Positions 7,779 through 16,377 of a stretch of DNA of 64,000 nt are shown here, piece after piece. The notes beneath the pieces were generated by a model. The model did not search any database. It was not told the DNA's origin and saw only the letters and a list, made by a program, of their open reading frames with translations. The stretch is from positions 1,426,001 to 1,490,000 of the forward strand of contig NZ_AP025171.1 of assembly GCF_003402535.2 (NCBI RefSeq), given 5' to 3'. Made by a program: the position numbers and the translations under genes. This DNA comes from Cupriavidus sp. P-10. GTDB taxonomy: Bacteria > Pseudomonadota > Gammaproteobacteria > Burkholderiales > Burkholderiaceae. Position 1 is the stretch's first letter. Every line of letters begins with the position of its first letter.

Positions 7779-9875
7779 ATGGCGGTCGCCTTGAACAGGG
7801 CTGCGCAGGCCGTTCTGTACCCGGATGCCGTCATTGTTGCCTGCCTGTCGGAAGACAAGGGCGCCAACCTGGCCGTGCTGACCAGCGACCGGGTACAACA
7901 AAGCATCGCACGGTTCGCGGGGAAAGCGAGTGTGCATCTCGCCGTATTCGGCGTGACGGGCGACCTCGTCGAGATAGCTCCCATCCAAACGCATTCGGCA
8001 ACGGATGCGCTCGTCACGCTGGCCGCGTTGCAAGCCCAGTGCAAAGGTATGCTAGACGCGGGCGTCCATGCCGTATTTTCCCAGAAGGGCGTGGTGGTGC
8101 CGGCTCCGCCGGGATTTGAGTTCATCAAGCCGTCCGGTGAACGATCCAGTCACTTCCTGCGTGCCGAAGAGGCGCTTTCCAACAGCGCCGCGGTCGATTT
8201 CATCGCGTTCGCACTGCTGCGAAGGATTCAGATCCAAGATTTGAAGGTGATCTTCGTGGACTCGATGGCCATCGCAAGCATTGCCTATGCGATTCGGGAG
8301 ATTCGATCACGCGCCGGTTTGCCGATGCCTCAAATCGTGAGTTTTCACTCTCACGAAGGACTGGCAGCCACGACCGTCCCTCCAAGCGGCACCTTCTTTT
8401 GCATCATTTCGGCGTCGTCCTCCCTGTCCTTGGAAAAAAAATGGCTGGAGTACACGGGATGCGCCGAGGGGGAGGTCGTTACGCTCCTGACGTTCCGCGA
8501 TGCGATCACCTCGCAACAGCCGATGTGCGCGGTCGATCGACCGCAAAATTGGCGTGATGCGCAGTTGCCTGTCGCGGGAATCCGAGGGCTGCGGATCTTT
8601 GGCGAACGGTTCCAGCCGGAACAGATGCCGGCAAAGAAAGTACTGCTGGGTCTGAAGAAGCACCGCTGCGAAAACGCGACGCTGTTGGCCGAAAGATTCC
8701 ACAACGCCCGGTTATTCTCCGTGGATGGACTCGATGACTTGGGAAAGCGCCGTGCGCTGTATGCAGACGGCGCGACGGTGCTTGCAAACGGGAATTTCGA
8801 CGATTGGCTGAAAAAGCAACTGCGATCCCGGGTGCCGGCCTCGATTCAGGGCATCATCTACCAAGATGATCCGGCCAGTCTCGCCATGGCGAACACGTGT
8901 CGCCGGATCCTGGCGGCGATGCAGGTTTCCTGGGGACTGCATAGCAGTTCGACCTTCGAGGGCAAGCTTGACGAGGTGGACAGGCATCGGGCGATACTGG
9001 TTGTCGCGGCGGTGATTGGCAAAGGCTCGACATTACTCGGCATTTCGAGAGATCTGCGTGCCAGCCATTTCGGCGCGAGGACGTATCTCTGCGGGCTGCA
9101 AGTCTGTGCGACTGATGCAAGCGCAACGTCTCTAAGAAGCAATCTCGCTCAAACGAAAGACGGAACCGCGTACTTCGGGGCCTTCCACGTGGCCGCGGTC
9201 GGAAGCGCGCTCGAGCAGTCGCTGCGGCAGGAGGCAGATATTCTGCGTCTCAAGGATTCGCGCCTTGATGTCCTGGAATATCGCTGGGCCCCGTCACGCA
9301 ATGCAGGGCTTGTGACCGACGCCTTTCTGCCTTCGTTGGTGTCCGGCAAGCATCGCTTGGTGCTGCGTCCCGATTTTGCATTCTGGAAGCCAGGGTACGT
9401 TGAGGGCGCCTCTCACGCACCCATGGTGTTGGCGACCATCGGGGCCATTCTCGAGCGGGCGAGAACGCCAACGATCGAAGAAGATGATCACCGCCTGTCT
9501 TCCGCCGCCTTCCAGCAAGTCGTGCTGGATCCGCAGAATTTCACGCGGTACAACGATGGTCTGATACAGTCGGCGCTACTGCGACAGGCCTATCCCTCCG
9601 AGCTCGACTCTTCATCGCTGCCGGAAAACAGCAGTTTCATGCTGCTATTCCTGAAAAAGCTCTTCGCGGCCCGCCACAGCCAGCAGGGTGAAGCCGCCCC
9701 TGAATTTGCCTACGCGCTCGGCGTTGGCAGGCTGAAGCTTCAACCGCGCGATCTGCAGGAGCTGGTGACGCACGTCCGCGGCATGGTGGGGCAAACACCC
9801 GGAGACGCTGAACTTATGGCGCTACTATCGCCCGAGCCGGCAAACGCGGACGGTGCGAATGCGGCCGTCATCTAG
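7779..9875 (+). CDS. Large protein with phosphoribosyltransferase-like segments, partner of GHKL ATPase
   Basis: A 698-residue protein that I cannot assign to a characterised family. Residues 119-170 (SGERSSHFLRAEE, then VIFVDSMAIASIAYAI) resemble the N-terminal part of orotate-type phosphoribosyltransferases. Residues 404-440 (ILVVAAVIGKGSTLLGIS) look like a PRTase PRPP-loop strand-loop-helix, but with Ala-Ala where active enzymes carry the two acidic residues. Residues 358-371 (GIIYQDDPASLAMA) may belong to the same fold. No membrane segment is seen. It sits immediately after the GHKL ATPase in the same operon. The annotated ATG at 7779 has no good ribosome site; the original start may be 7686, now separated by the amber codon at 7737. 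The PRTase reading is an inference from pattern only. Confidence 0.6.
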   Translation: MAVALNRAAQAVLYPDAVIVACLSEDKGANLAVLTSDRVQQSIARFAGKASVHLAVFGVTGDLVEIAPIQTHSATDALVTLAALQAQCKGMLDAGVHAVFSQKGVVVPAPPGFEFIKPSGERSSHFLRAEEALSNSAAVDFIAFALLRRIQIQDLKVIFVDSMAIASIAYAIREIRSRAGLPMPQIVSFHSHEGLAATTVPPSGTFFCIISASSSLSLEKKWLEYTGCAEGEVVTLLTFRDAITSQQPMCAVDRPQNWRDAQLPVAGIRGLRIFGERFQPEQMPAKKVLLGLKKHRCENATLLAERFHNARLFSVDGLDDLGKRRALYADGATVLANGNFDDWLKKQLRSRVPASIQGIIYQDDPASLAMANTCRRILAAMQVSWGLHSSSTFEGKLDEVDRHRAILVVAAVIGKGSTLLGISRDLRASHFGARTYLCGLQVCATDASATSLRSNLAQTKDGTAYFGAFHVAAVGSALEQSLRQEADILRLKDSRLDVLEYRWAPSRNAGLVTDAFLPSLVSGKHRLVLRPDFAFWKPGYVEGASHAPMVLATIGAILERARTPTIEEDDHRLSSAAFQQVVLDPQNFTRYNDGLIQSALLRQAYPSELDSSSLPENSSFMLLFLKKLFAARHSQQGEAAPEFAYALGVGRLKLQPRDLQELVTHVRGMVGQTPGDAELMALLSPEPANADGANAAVI

Positions 9876-10238
9876 CTTCCGGCCTTCCAGCAGACGCGTG
9901 GCTTAGTGCCTTTTAGTGCCGCGCGATGCGCCGCTGAACGGATGGCTCAGCGAGGCAAGTCCGGAACCGCCTGGGGGCCGTTCGCGCTAACGCAGAAAGG
10001 CGGAGGGCGGCTCAGTAATCCGTTCGGCACACAGCGCTGACGGAGTCATGCGTCTGCGCGGCGATCGGTATGTCTGCAGCAACCCCCTCCCTAAGTTGGG
10101 TTATGGAGAAGGGCCAGGTGCCGAAATATATCTGATAATCGCAAGTTTGACTGAATTGGCATTTTGGGATGCAATCATCCAGGATTGCGCTTGGGGGTTC
10201 GCGTCTAGACACCGAAATTGGCTCACGGAGTGTTGGGC
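9876..10238. other. Intergenic region before ABC-3C operon
   Basis: About 360 bases with no convincing gene. It separates the GHKL/PRTase unit from the ABC-3C unit and should hold the promoter for the latter. A GGAG at 10227-10230 sits 8 bases before the ATG at 10239 and decides that start. Confidence 0.5.
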
Positions 10239-11390
10239 ATGACGAGAAGAGGTTCGCGCTCGGATGCGACCGCATCCACAAGAGCAACGGTTCATCAGCT
10301 TTGCGTGGCCGTGGCGCAGTGTTTTGCGCTGAAGTCCGATCAGAAACTGCTGATAGAGCGATTGGGGGATATCACGGTCGAAGGGCATACCCAGTTTGAG
10401 GTAAAGCGGTACCACAGCAAACCTCTGACGGATGGCAGCAAGAACTTCTGGAATACGGTGTACAACTGGATGGACGCTCGGTTCCCCCGGGCCCAGTACG
10501 CCTCGCTCATCCTTTTGACGACGCAATCATTTGGCACCACGGCCCAATTGCGATACTGGAACGAGATGGATCGAGCCGGTCGACTCGACCTGCTATGCGC
10601 CATCCACGCCAATCAAGCCGACGAGTTCGAAGTGGCTCAGGGCGCCGACCCCGAGCTGAAGCGTAGCAAGGTGCTGGAGTTGCAGGACTGGATCCTCGAC
10701 CCGATTCGCCGAGACCTGCTGGAGTCAGTTGTGCCGAAGATCTACATCGAGGCATCGGCGCCGGACCTCAGCGAACTATACCAATCGATCCAGACCGAGC
10801 AGCTCCGTGTCCCAGCCGAAAACAAAGGCGCGATGATGGACGCCTTGCTCGGCTTCGTCTGTCGTGCGGATCAACCCCGGGAGGCGGCTTGGGAAATCGA
10901 TTTCCGCGATTTTGATACAAAGCTGAAAGAGTTGTACGACATTCACGGCAAAGCGACTCGATATTTTCCGGAGAAGCCTCATCCTGACCGCATATCAGAG
11001 GTGCCGACTGACACCGCTCAGGACCCGTTCGTCAGCAAGATCCTGGACATTGACTACGAAGACGTCATTCCCGAGGCGATCCACCACTATCAGAATGCGA
11101 TGACGTTGATCGAAACGCACATCCAGAGCTATCTGATTGAGCCATCCCGGTGGAAGGGCTATCACAGCGAGGTTCTCGACATCTTCAATGCGAACTACCG
11201 GAAGGCCGCACGGAACTGCGTCGATGAAATTCATGCGTCACAGGATTTCTATGATGACGTCCATGGCACCGGAGCACCGAAGTTTCCAGGCTACGACGAC
11301 TCGCCGACCTGGTTTCGCAATGGACTGCTGCACGTTGAGATGAATAACAGCCAATTGCAATGGAAGCTCAAGAAAAGAAGATCGACGTAA
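10239..11390 (+). CDS. ABC-3C system effector: Cap4-like dsDNA endonuclease
   Basis: First gene of a three-component ABC (ABC-3C) conflict system. The N-terminus has a PD-(D/E)xK arrangement, Asp44 then Glu54-Val-Lys56 (FEVKRYH), followed by SKNFWNTVYNWM, the Trp-rich helix typical of the Cap4-like dsDNA endonuclease domain. The C-terminal 150 residues would be the ABC-3C C-terminal domain that docks the effector to its partners. The next gene starts inside it (ATG at 11360, 31-base overlap), so expression is coupled. In this family the ATPase and middle component are thought to release the effector on invasion. The ATG at 10239 is preferred over the TTG at 10218 because of the GGAG 8 bases before it. 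Confidence 0.78.
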   Translation: MTRRGSRSDATASTRATVHQLCVAVAQCFALKSDQKLLIERLGDITVEGHTQFEVKRYHSKPLTDGSKNFWNTVYNWMDARFPRAQYASLILLTTQSFGTTAQLRYWNEMDRAGRLDLLCAIHANQADEFEVAQGADPELKRSKVLELQDWILDPIRRDLLESVVPKIYIEASAPDLSELYQSIQTEQLRVPAENKGAMMDALLGFVCRADQPREAAWEIDFRDFDTKLKELYDIHGKATRYFPEKPHPDRISEVPTDTAQDPFVSKILDIDYEDVIPEAIHHYQNAMTLIETHIQSYLIEPSRWKGYHSEVLDIFNANYRKAARNCVDEIHASQDFYDDVHGTGAPKFPGYDDSPTWFRNGLLHVEMNNSQLQWKLKKRRST

Positions 11391-11839
11391 TCGAAAATCT
11401 CTTTGTACTGCACAACAATCCCTTCCTGTTTTCCGAGCTATTCACCGAATTCTATGGGGCAATGGGACCACAAAAGAATGGTGTCTTGCTGGCCTATCTG
11501 GTCTTGCCCCTGGTCTTGCCGGAACAATCGAGGAAGGTGCTTTACAAGGATCGAGGCAGGACGCGTCTCATGACGTTTGCGGCGAAGCCCGAGCGCCTGT
11601 ATGGGTTGCAAGGCCGGATCGATACCTACCGTGCGCTCACCAACGTTACCCTCCAGCATCTGCTGAGCTGTGGTCGCCTGTCGATGACGGCCGACTTGTC
11701 GCTCGAAGTCTGCGGGAAAGTTGTCGACGAACCGTTAGCGCCACGCGAAGCCCTTGCCGCCTCGAGAAAACTCGGAACGATCGTTGCCCCCTATGACGTG
11801 CCGACGATCTTTCGCATGCTTGGTGTTATGTCCCTATGA
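11360..11839 (+). CDS. ABC-3C system middle component
   Basis: A 159-residue protein lying between effector and ATPase with overlaps on both sides (31 bases upstream, ATGA downstream). Size, position and content (an early LHNNPFLFSELFTEFY segment and YLVLPLVLP, ending in an IFRMLGV helix) fit the small middle component of ABC three-component systems, proposed to be an all-helical adaptor linking the ATPase to the effector. No catalytic motif is visible and none is expected. The assignment rests mostly on gene order with the DUF3732 ATPase. Confidence 0.75.
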   Translation: MEAQEKKIDVIENLFVLHNNPFLFSELFTEFYGAMGPQKNGVLLAYLVLPLVLPEQSRKVLYKDRGRTRLMTFAAKPERLYGLQGRIDTYRALTNVTLQHLLSCGRLSMTADLSLEVCGKVVDEPLAPREALAASRKLGTIVAPYDVPTIFRMLGVMSL

Positions 11840-13860
11840 AAGCCCACATCCTTCACATCGGCGTCGTCGATAAGAACGACACCGTACACGCAGTGACCTT
11901 CTCGCCTGGCGTCAACGTCATCACTGGGCGCTCGTCTACCGGCAAGAGTGCGCTGATCGAAATTTTTGACTACTGCTTTGGCAGCTCCGAGTTTACCGTG
12001 CCGGTCGGCGTGATTACTGACCGGGCGAGTCTGTACTTCACCGTGCTGATGCTCCACGATACGGCTGTCGTTCTGGCTCGCCGCCCGGACACACGGACGG
12101 CATTCCTCAAGGAGGAGCTAGAGACCGAGCGAGTCAAAGAGGCCCGCTCATTGACCAGCGCCTACTTCGAGGAGAAGTTCTTCTATTCACCCTACCTGTT
12201 TAAGAAGAACTTGATACGAAGCTTTGGCGTCTTGGTGACCGACGTGGATGAAGACCTCTCGGTTCGCGAAGCCCGTTTTAATAAAGCCCGTTCGGCACCC
12301 CCATCTGCAAGAAGCTTTACGTCGTTCATGCTGCAGCATCAGAATCTGGTCGCCAACAAGCACGCAGTCTTCTATCGCTTCGACGAGCGCGAAAAGCGCG
12401 AGCAGGCGATCGACCATTTGAAGGTGTTTCTGGGTTTTGCCAAACAGGAATATTTTCTCCTGAAACAAAAGCTCAACGAACTGGAGCAAGAAGAGCGATC
12501 GTTGAAGCGCATGGCGCCCAAGCGCGAAGCGCTGATCGACGAGGCCAAACGGAAGGTGGCCCTCGCAAGGACCGAGTACGAAGCATTGTCTGGACTATCG
12601 CTTCCGGTGGATCTGGCTACCATGTACGCAAGCCCGGCGGCCGCCAGAGACAGGATCGAAGCCATGTCAGTCGCGCTGTCGGCGGATACAGCGGGGCATG
12701 TGCGACGACGGCGTGAACTGGAGATGGAATACAGCAAAACCGTTGCTTTGCTACGGGAGCACGCCACAAACCTGGAAGGCATCGAATCGTCTATCGCCTT
12801 CGCGATTCAGTATGACCAGCGCAAGCAGGCTATTCCTCTCCCGGTAAAGACGGATTTGCACGCTAGTGCTTGCCCATTCTGCGCGACGCCCACGGAAACC
12901 GTCGAGCACAGTGCGAACGCACTAAGCTCGGCGATTGAATGGCTCAACACGGAGCTGCTCCGATCCAACTCGCGACTGGCGTCATTTGAGGAAGCACGTG
13001 CCAGGGTGAGGGATGAGATGCTCCCCGTGCAGAAGCTGGCGGCGGCGCAGGAAGGCGAGCTGAAGAGGTTAAACGCGGAACTTGCCAAGATGGGCAAGCT
13101 GAAGAGCCAGTACGAAATGGCAGTTGCGGCGAAAGGGCGTCTAGAAGAGGCACTACTCGCGCTTGCCAAGGCGATGAGCCGAAAGGATGAGAGTGATTTG
13201 GCTCAACTGCGCCGAAACATCGCCAAGCTTCAGGCAGACCTGAAGCGCAAATTCGATGTGCAAACAAAGCTTGCTCAGGCCGAAGAACGCATCGCGGAGA
13301 TTCTGGATGATCTGGGCACACGATTCGACTTCGAGGACTCGTACAAGCCGATTCGCTTGCGGTTCTCAGTTGAGACGTTTGACCTGTGGCACGAACCCGC
13401 AAAGGATAAGAAAGTCTTCCTGCGGTCAATGGGAAGCGGGGCCAACTGGCTATCCTGTCATCTTGCGCTGTTCCTCGCGTTGCATCGCTATTTTTGCGAA
13501 CTTGGAGACAAGTGCGCAATTCCACCGATCCTGTTTCTTGACCAGCCGAGCCAGGTGTACTTTCCTGCCTTGCTGGACAACGACGCCGAATTTAACGCGA
13601 TCCAAGATCCCTCGCGAACATCGGCGCATAAGGTGGACGAAGACTTGCGCGCGGTGACAAACCTGTTCGATCAGCTTGTTTGGTACTGTGAAGACACGTT
13701 CAAAGAGACTGGAATTCGTCCGCAGATCATCGTCACCGATCATGCCGATAAGCTGACGCTCGCGAACCAAGTCGAATTTGAATCGCTGGTTCGAAAGCGT
13801 TGGCGCAAGCCTGGAGAGGGCTTTATTTCGGCTGCACCGTACGGCCCTGCACTTGAGTAG
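11836..13860 (+). CDS. ABC-3C system ATPase, DUF3732 SMC-like with zinc hook
   Basis: An SMC/Rad50-like ATPase. Walker A is GRSSTGKS (31-38) within VNVITGRSSTGKSALIEI; two coiled-coil arms flank a Rad50-type zinc hook Cys346-Pro-Phe-Cys349; the signature region is MGSGANWLSCHLALFLALH; Walker B is LFLDQPSQVYFP (Asp569), the hallmark of DUF3732. The usual catalytic Glu after Walker B is Gln570, as is typical for this family, so ATP turnover is probably slow or regulated. It starts in ATGA overlap with the middle component and is the last gene of the unit. As the presumed sensor, it is expected to bind an invading nucleic-acid structure and control the nuclease two genes upstream. Confidence 0.85.
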   Translation: MKAHILHIGVVDKNDTVHAVTFSPGVNVITGRSSTGKSALIEIFDYCFGSSEFTVPVGVITDRASLYFTVLMLHDTAVVLARRPDTRTAFLKEELETERVKEARSLTSAYFEEKFFYSPYLFKKNLIRSFGVLVTDVDEDLSVREARFNKARSAPPSARSFTSFMLQHQNLVANKHAVFYRFDEREKREQAIDHLKVFLGFAKQEYFLLKQKLNELEQEERSLKRMAPKREALIDEAKRKVALARTEYEALSGLSLPVDLATMYASPAAARDRIEAMSVALSADTAGHVRRRRELEMEYSKTVALLREHATNLEGIESSIAFAIQYDQRKQAIPLPVKTDLHASACPFCATPTETVEHSANALSSAIEWLNTELLRSNSRLASFEEARARVRDEMLPVQKLAAAQEGELKRLNAELAKMGKLKSQYEMAVAAKGRLEEALLALAKAMSRKDESDLAQLRRNIAKLQADLKRKFDVQTKLAQAEERIAEILDDLGTRFDFEDSYKPIRLRFSVETFDLWHEPAKDKKVFLRSMGSGANWLSCHLALFLALHRYFCELGDKCAIPPILFLDQPSQVYFPALLDNDAEFNAIQDPSRTSAHKVDEDLRAVTNLFDQLVWYCEDTFKETGIRPQIIVTDHADKLTLANQVEFESLVRKRWRKPGEGFISAAPYGPALE

Positions 13861-13998
13861 CGCAGGAGGATCGTGAAGGGGCAACGAAGCTCCCTTTTTT
13901 TCCGGTAACAGACGCGCTGTAAAATCTTGGTCGAACCGCTGATGAACCGGCGGCCGCAGGCTTCGATCCGATATCCCCACTCAACTGTACTCCTACAA

Positions 13999-15114
13999 AT
14001 GGACCGTATTTGCTCATCCTGCTTCGCTGACGAAGATCTGCGCGCATGGATCCGAGAGGAGGGCGGACCGCGCGGCTGTAGCACCTGTCAGAAATTCGAC
14101 TCGCCAACGGCAGAGTTTCATAAGGTCGCAAGCCGTATCGAAGCATGTATCCGACGGTACTACGGGCGTGCTGTGGATCAGCTCGGATACTGCTCGGCAG
14201 AAGGCGGCTATTTGGGTCCCCACTGGGATTCGTGGGATATGCTGGAAAAGATCAATCTGGTACTGCCCAGGGATGATGGGACCCTATTTGATAGCATCGC
14301 CCGGACCATGATGGATGAAGTCTGGTGCGATTTCGATGTGGGTGCTCTCGACCCTGACGAAGCGTTGTGGACAAGTTGGCAGAGCTTCTGCGAGACAGTC
14401 AAACACGAGCGACGCTTCTTCTTTCACGCAACCGGAAGAGATGACCAGGATTCGTTATCGCCAGCGTCTCTGCTAAGCCACATTGCCACCGTGAGCGAGA
14501 ATATCGGCTTAATCACGGAGATACCCGCGGGTACTAAGTTCTGGCGCGCGCGTCCCGACATCGCCAAAGGCCAACGCGTGTCCGCCGCACAATTTGGGCC
14601 GCCGCCAGTTGAACACGCCTTGCAGAGCAATCGCATGAACCCGGCTGGTATTCCCATGCTTTATCTTGCTTCCAGCATTGCAACAGCGCTTAGGGAAACT
14701 CGGGTGGCCGCGGCGAAAGTAGGGCTTTGGCGCGCGATTCGTCCACTACGTGTTCTTGACTTGCGGACTTTGCCACCCACACCGGGCATGTTTTCAGATG
14801 CCGCCCGGATGCCAGCTCTTACTCTGAGTTTCTTGCACGACTTTGCCGCTGACATCATGAAGCCGGTGGCGAGGGACCGGCACGTCCATGTTGACTACTT
14901 GCCGTCACAGGTCGTCACCGAATTCGTGCGGGACTATCGGTTCGACGGTGGTGTCGTGGATGGAATTGCGTACGGGAGTACCGTACACCGTCGTGGCTGG
15001 AACATGGCACTGTTCCTCGGCCCAGTCGATTTGGGCCTAGCAGATCCAATGTGGGGTAGAAAGTCGCGCCCCAGCCTGGCATTTGAGCGAGCCGTGTGGG
15101 CGACGAATGTCTAG
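13999..15114 (+). CDS. RES-domain toxin with N-terminal zinc motif/HEPN-like region
   Basis: The C-terminal half is a RES domain, the NAD+-degrading ADP-ribosyltransferase-like fold seen in RES-Xre toxin pairs. Its key residues are present: Arg183 (FWRARP), Tyr222 (PMLYLA), Glu233 (ALRETR) and Ser303 (DYLPSQ). The N-terminus carries ICSSCF (Cys5, Cys8) and CSTC (Cys27, Cys30), a zinc-binding pair, then a helical region with WDSWDMLEKI that may be a HEPN-like module. At 371 residues it is about twice a simple RES toxin and no Xre antitoxin is adjacent, so this is the larger self-contained form found in defence islands. The ATG at 13999 is chosen because the zinc motif begins right after it; the frame is open upstream from a TTG at 13927. 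Confidence 0.8.
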   Translation: MDRICSSCFADEDLRAWIREEGGPRGCSTCQKFDSPTAEFHKVASRIEACIRRYYGRAVDQLGYCSAEGGYLGPHWDSWDMLEKINLVLPRDDGTLFDSIARTMMDEVWCDFDVGALDPDEALWTSWQSFCETVKHERRFFFHATGRDDQDSLSPASLLSHIATVSENIGLITEIPAGTKFWRARPDIAKGQRVSAAQFGPPPVEHALQSNRMNPAGIPMLYLASSIATALRETRVAAAKVGLWRAIRPLRVLDLRTLPPTPGMFSDAARMPALTLSFLHDFAADIMKPVARDRHVHVDYLPSQVVTEFVRDYRFDGGVVDGIAYGSTVHRRGWNMALFLGPVDLGLADPMWGRKSRPSLAFERAVWATNV

Positions 15115-15756
15115 CGACCGGCGTAGGTCGCATGGGGCAGAATGGCGAGAAGGGCCCGGTGTTTATGCTCTGCCGCGACAGGGATTCGACCCCTTGCTCT
15201 CCTGGCGCGGCACCGAGCGGGGGATTCCCGCACGGCACGTGACCTCGCTCGCTGAAACGTTCGGCGCAGGCCCCAGCGGCCCGAGGAAGTTTGGTGGGCC
15301 GCGACGCACGCGTCGCAGATGGCTGTCGTGCCAGTGCGCACAGGGCGGCCGTTTAGCCTCTACGTTGAACTGGACACCCGGATCGGCGATGAGGTGTGGC
15401 CGACTTGATCAAGCCATTGCCGGACGGGATTGTCTGCGCCATGCATTCTCACCCGCTTCCATCGAGGGGAGGCCATCGCCCGCTTGAGCCGGAGTTGTAG
15501 ACGCGCAGAGACGGAAATGTGGTCGCGGCTGCTGAACCCTCCAAGTCCCATACTCGGTGCGCGGCGGGTACTGACTCCCTATCAAAAGACTAGCGACACG
15601 TCTGCAATTTTGGATCCCGCGGATCACCTCTGCGAGGAATGTACCCTCGTAGTCGTACCTTCCGACGACCAACGTTGTTGGGTCATGGTCACACCAATGG
15701 ACTGACGGCTAACGTCGGGGCGTGTATCGGCGCGGGCCATACACTGGGCTTTGGAG
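15115..15756. other. Decayed intergenic stretch before nuclease remnant
   Basis: About 640 bases without a supportable gene. Short reading frames exist on both strands but none has a recognisable motif or a ribosome site. It ends at the point where similarity to the upstream nuclease begins, so it probably holds the break point of a rearrangement. Confidence 0.5.
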
Positions 15757-16292
15757 TCCCGGCCGAGGGCCTGCGCTGGCAGGATCTGCAGGACTGGTGG
15801 CAAGCGCGCGAAGGGATCGCCTATCCGGAAATGGCCAAGCGCGCCCTCTATGAGCGGTTGCTAAGCTGCCTGCCCGACAACTCCCCGCCGCAACGGACGC
15901 TGTTCAAGGGCTATCACCGCGCGTTTCGCACCCAGATTCCCGGACTACCAGCGCTGGTGCCCGAGGTTTGGCTGCACTGGGATCAGCGCACCGCAAAGCA
16001 GCGGGGCGCTGAAGCGCTGCTGAGTCACCGAATGGACTTTCTGCTGTTGCTGCCGCATGACGTCCGGATCGTGATCGAGGTGGACGGCAAGCACCACTAC
16101 GCTGCCGATCCAGAGGGGAAGGCCTCGGCCCAACGCTATGCGGACATGGCACGCTCCGACCGCGCGCTGAAATTGGCGGGCTATGAGGTCTACCGCTTTG
16201 GCGCCCATGAGTTGCTCGCCGACAACGCGGATGAACAAGTTCGGGAATTCTTTGTGGCCATGTTTGCCCGGTATCGCACCTTGAAAAGGTAA
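15757..16292 (+). pseudogene. 5'-truncated second copy of the PD-(D/E)xK nuclease
   Basis: From about 15757 the sequence reads EGLRWQDLQDWWQ and continues to the end of the nuclease domain, matching residues from about 284 to 454 of the 456-residue protein at 5007-6377 without a gap. The catalytic core is retained (MDFLLLLP, IEVDGKHHY). The nucleotide sequences are clearly alike by eye, in the range of 80-90 % identity. The 280-residue N-terminus is gone. A frame remains open back to 15639 but that upstream part is unrelated. It could still make a stand-alone nuclease domain if expressed, but no ribosome site is evident. Confidence 0.8.
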
Positions 16293-16377
16293 TACTGATG
16301 AGGGTGGGGAGCGCGAGAAGGTTGAGCGCCGGCGCCAGAGGCGGACCAGACCTCCAGCCGGCCGGACTACAGCAACA

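Noticed and set aside
15170..15200. T-arm-like sequence on the minus strand (GGGTCGAATCCC) suggesting a tRNA
   Set aside because: Only the T-arm fits; the matching acceptor strand, anticodon arm and D-arm could not be found, so it is not called as a tRNA or att site.
15083..15487. 134-codon frame after the RES gene
   Set aside because: Overlaps the RES gene end, has no ribosome site, motif or natural composition.
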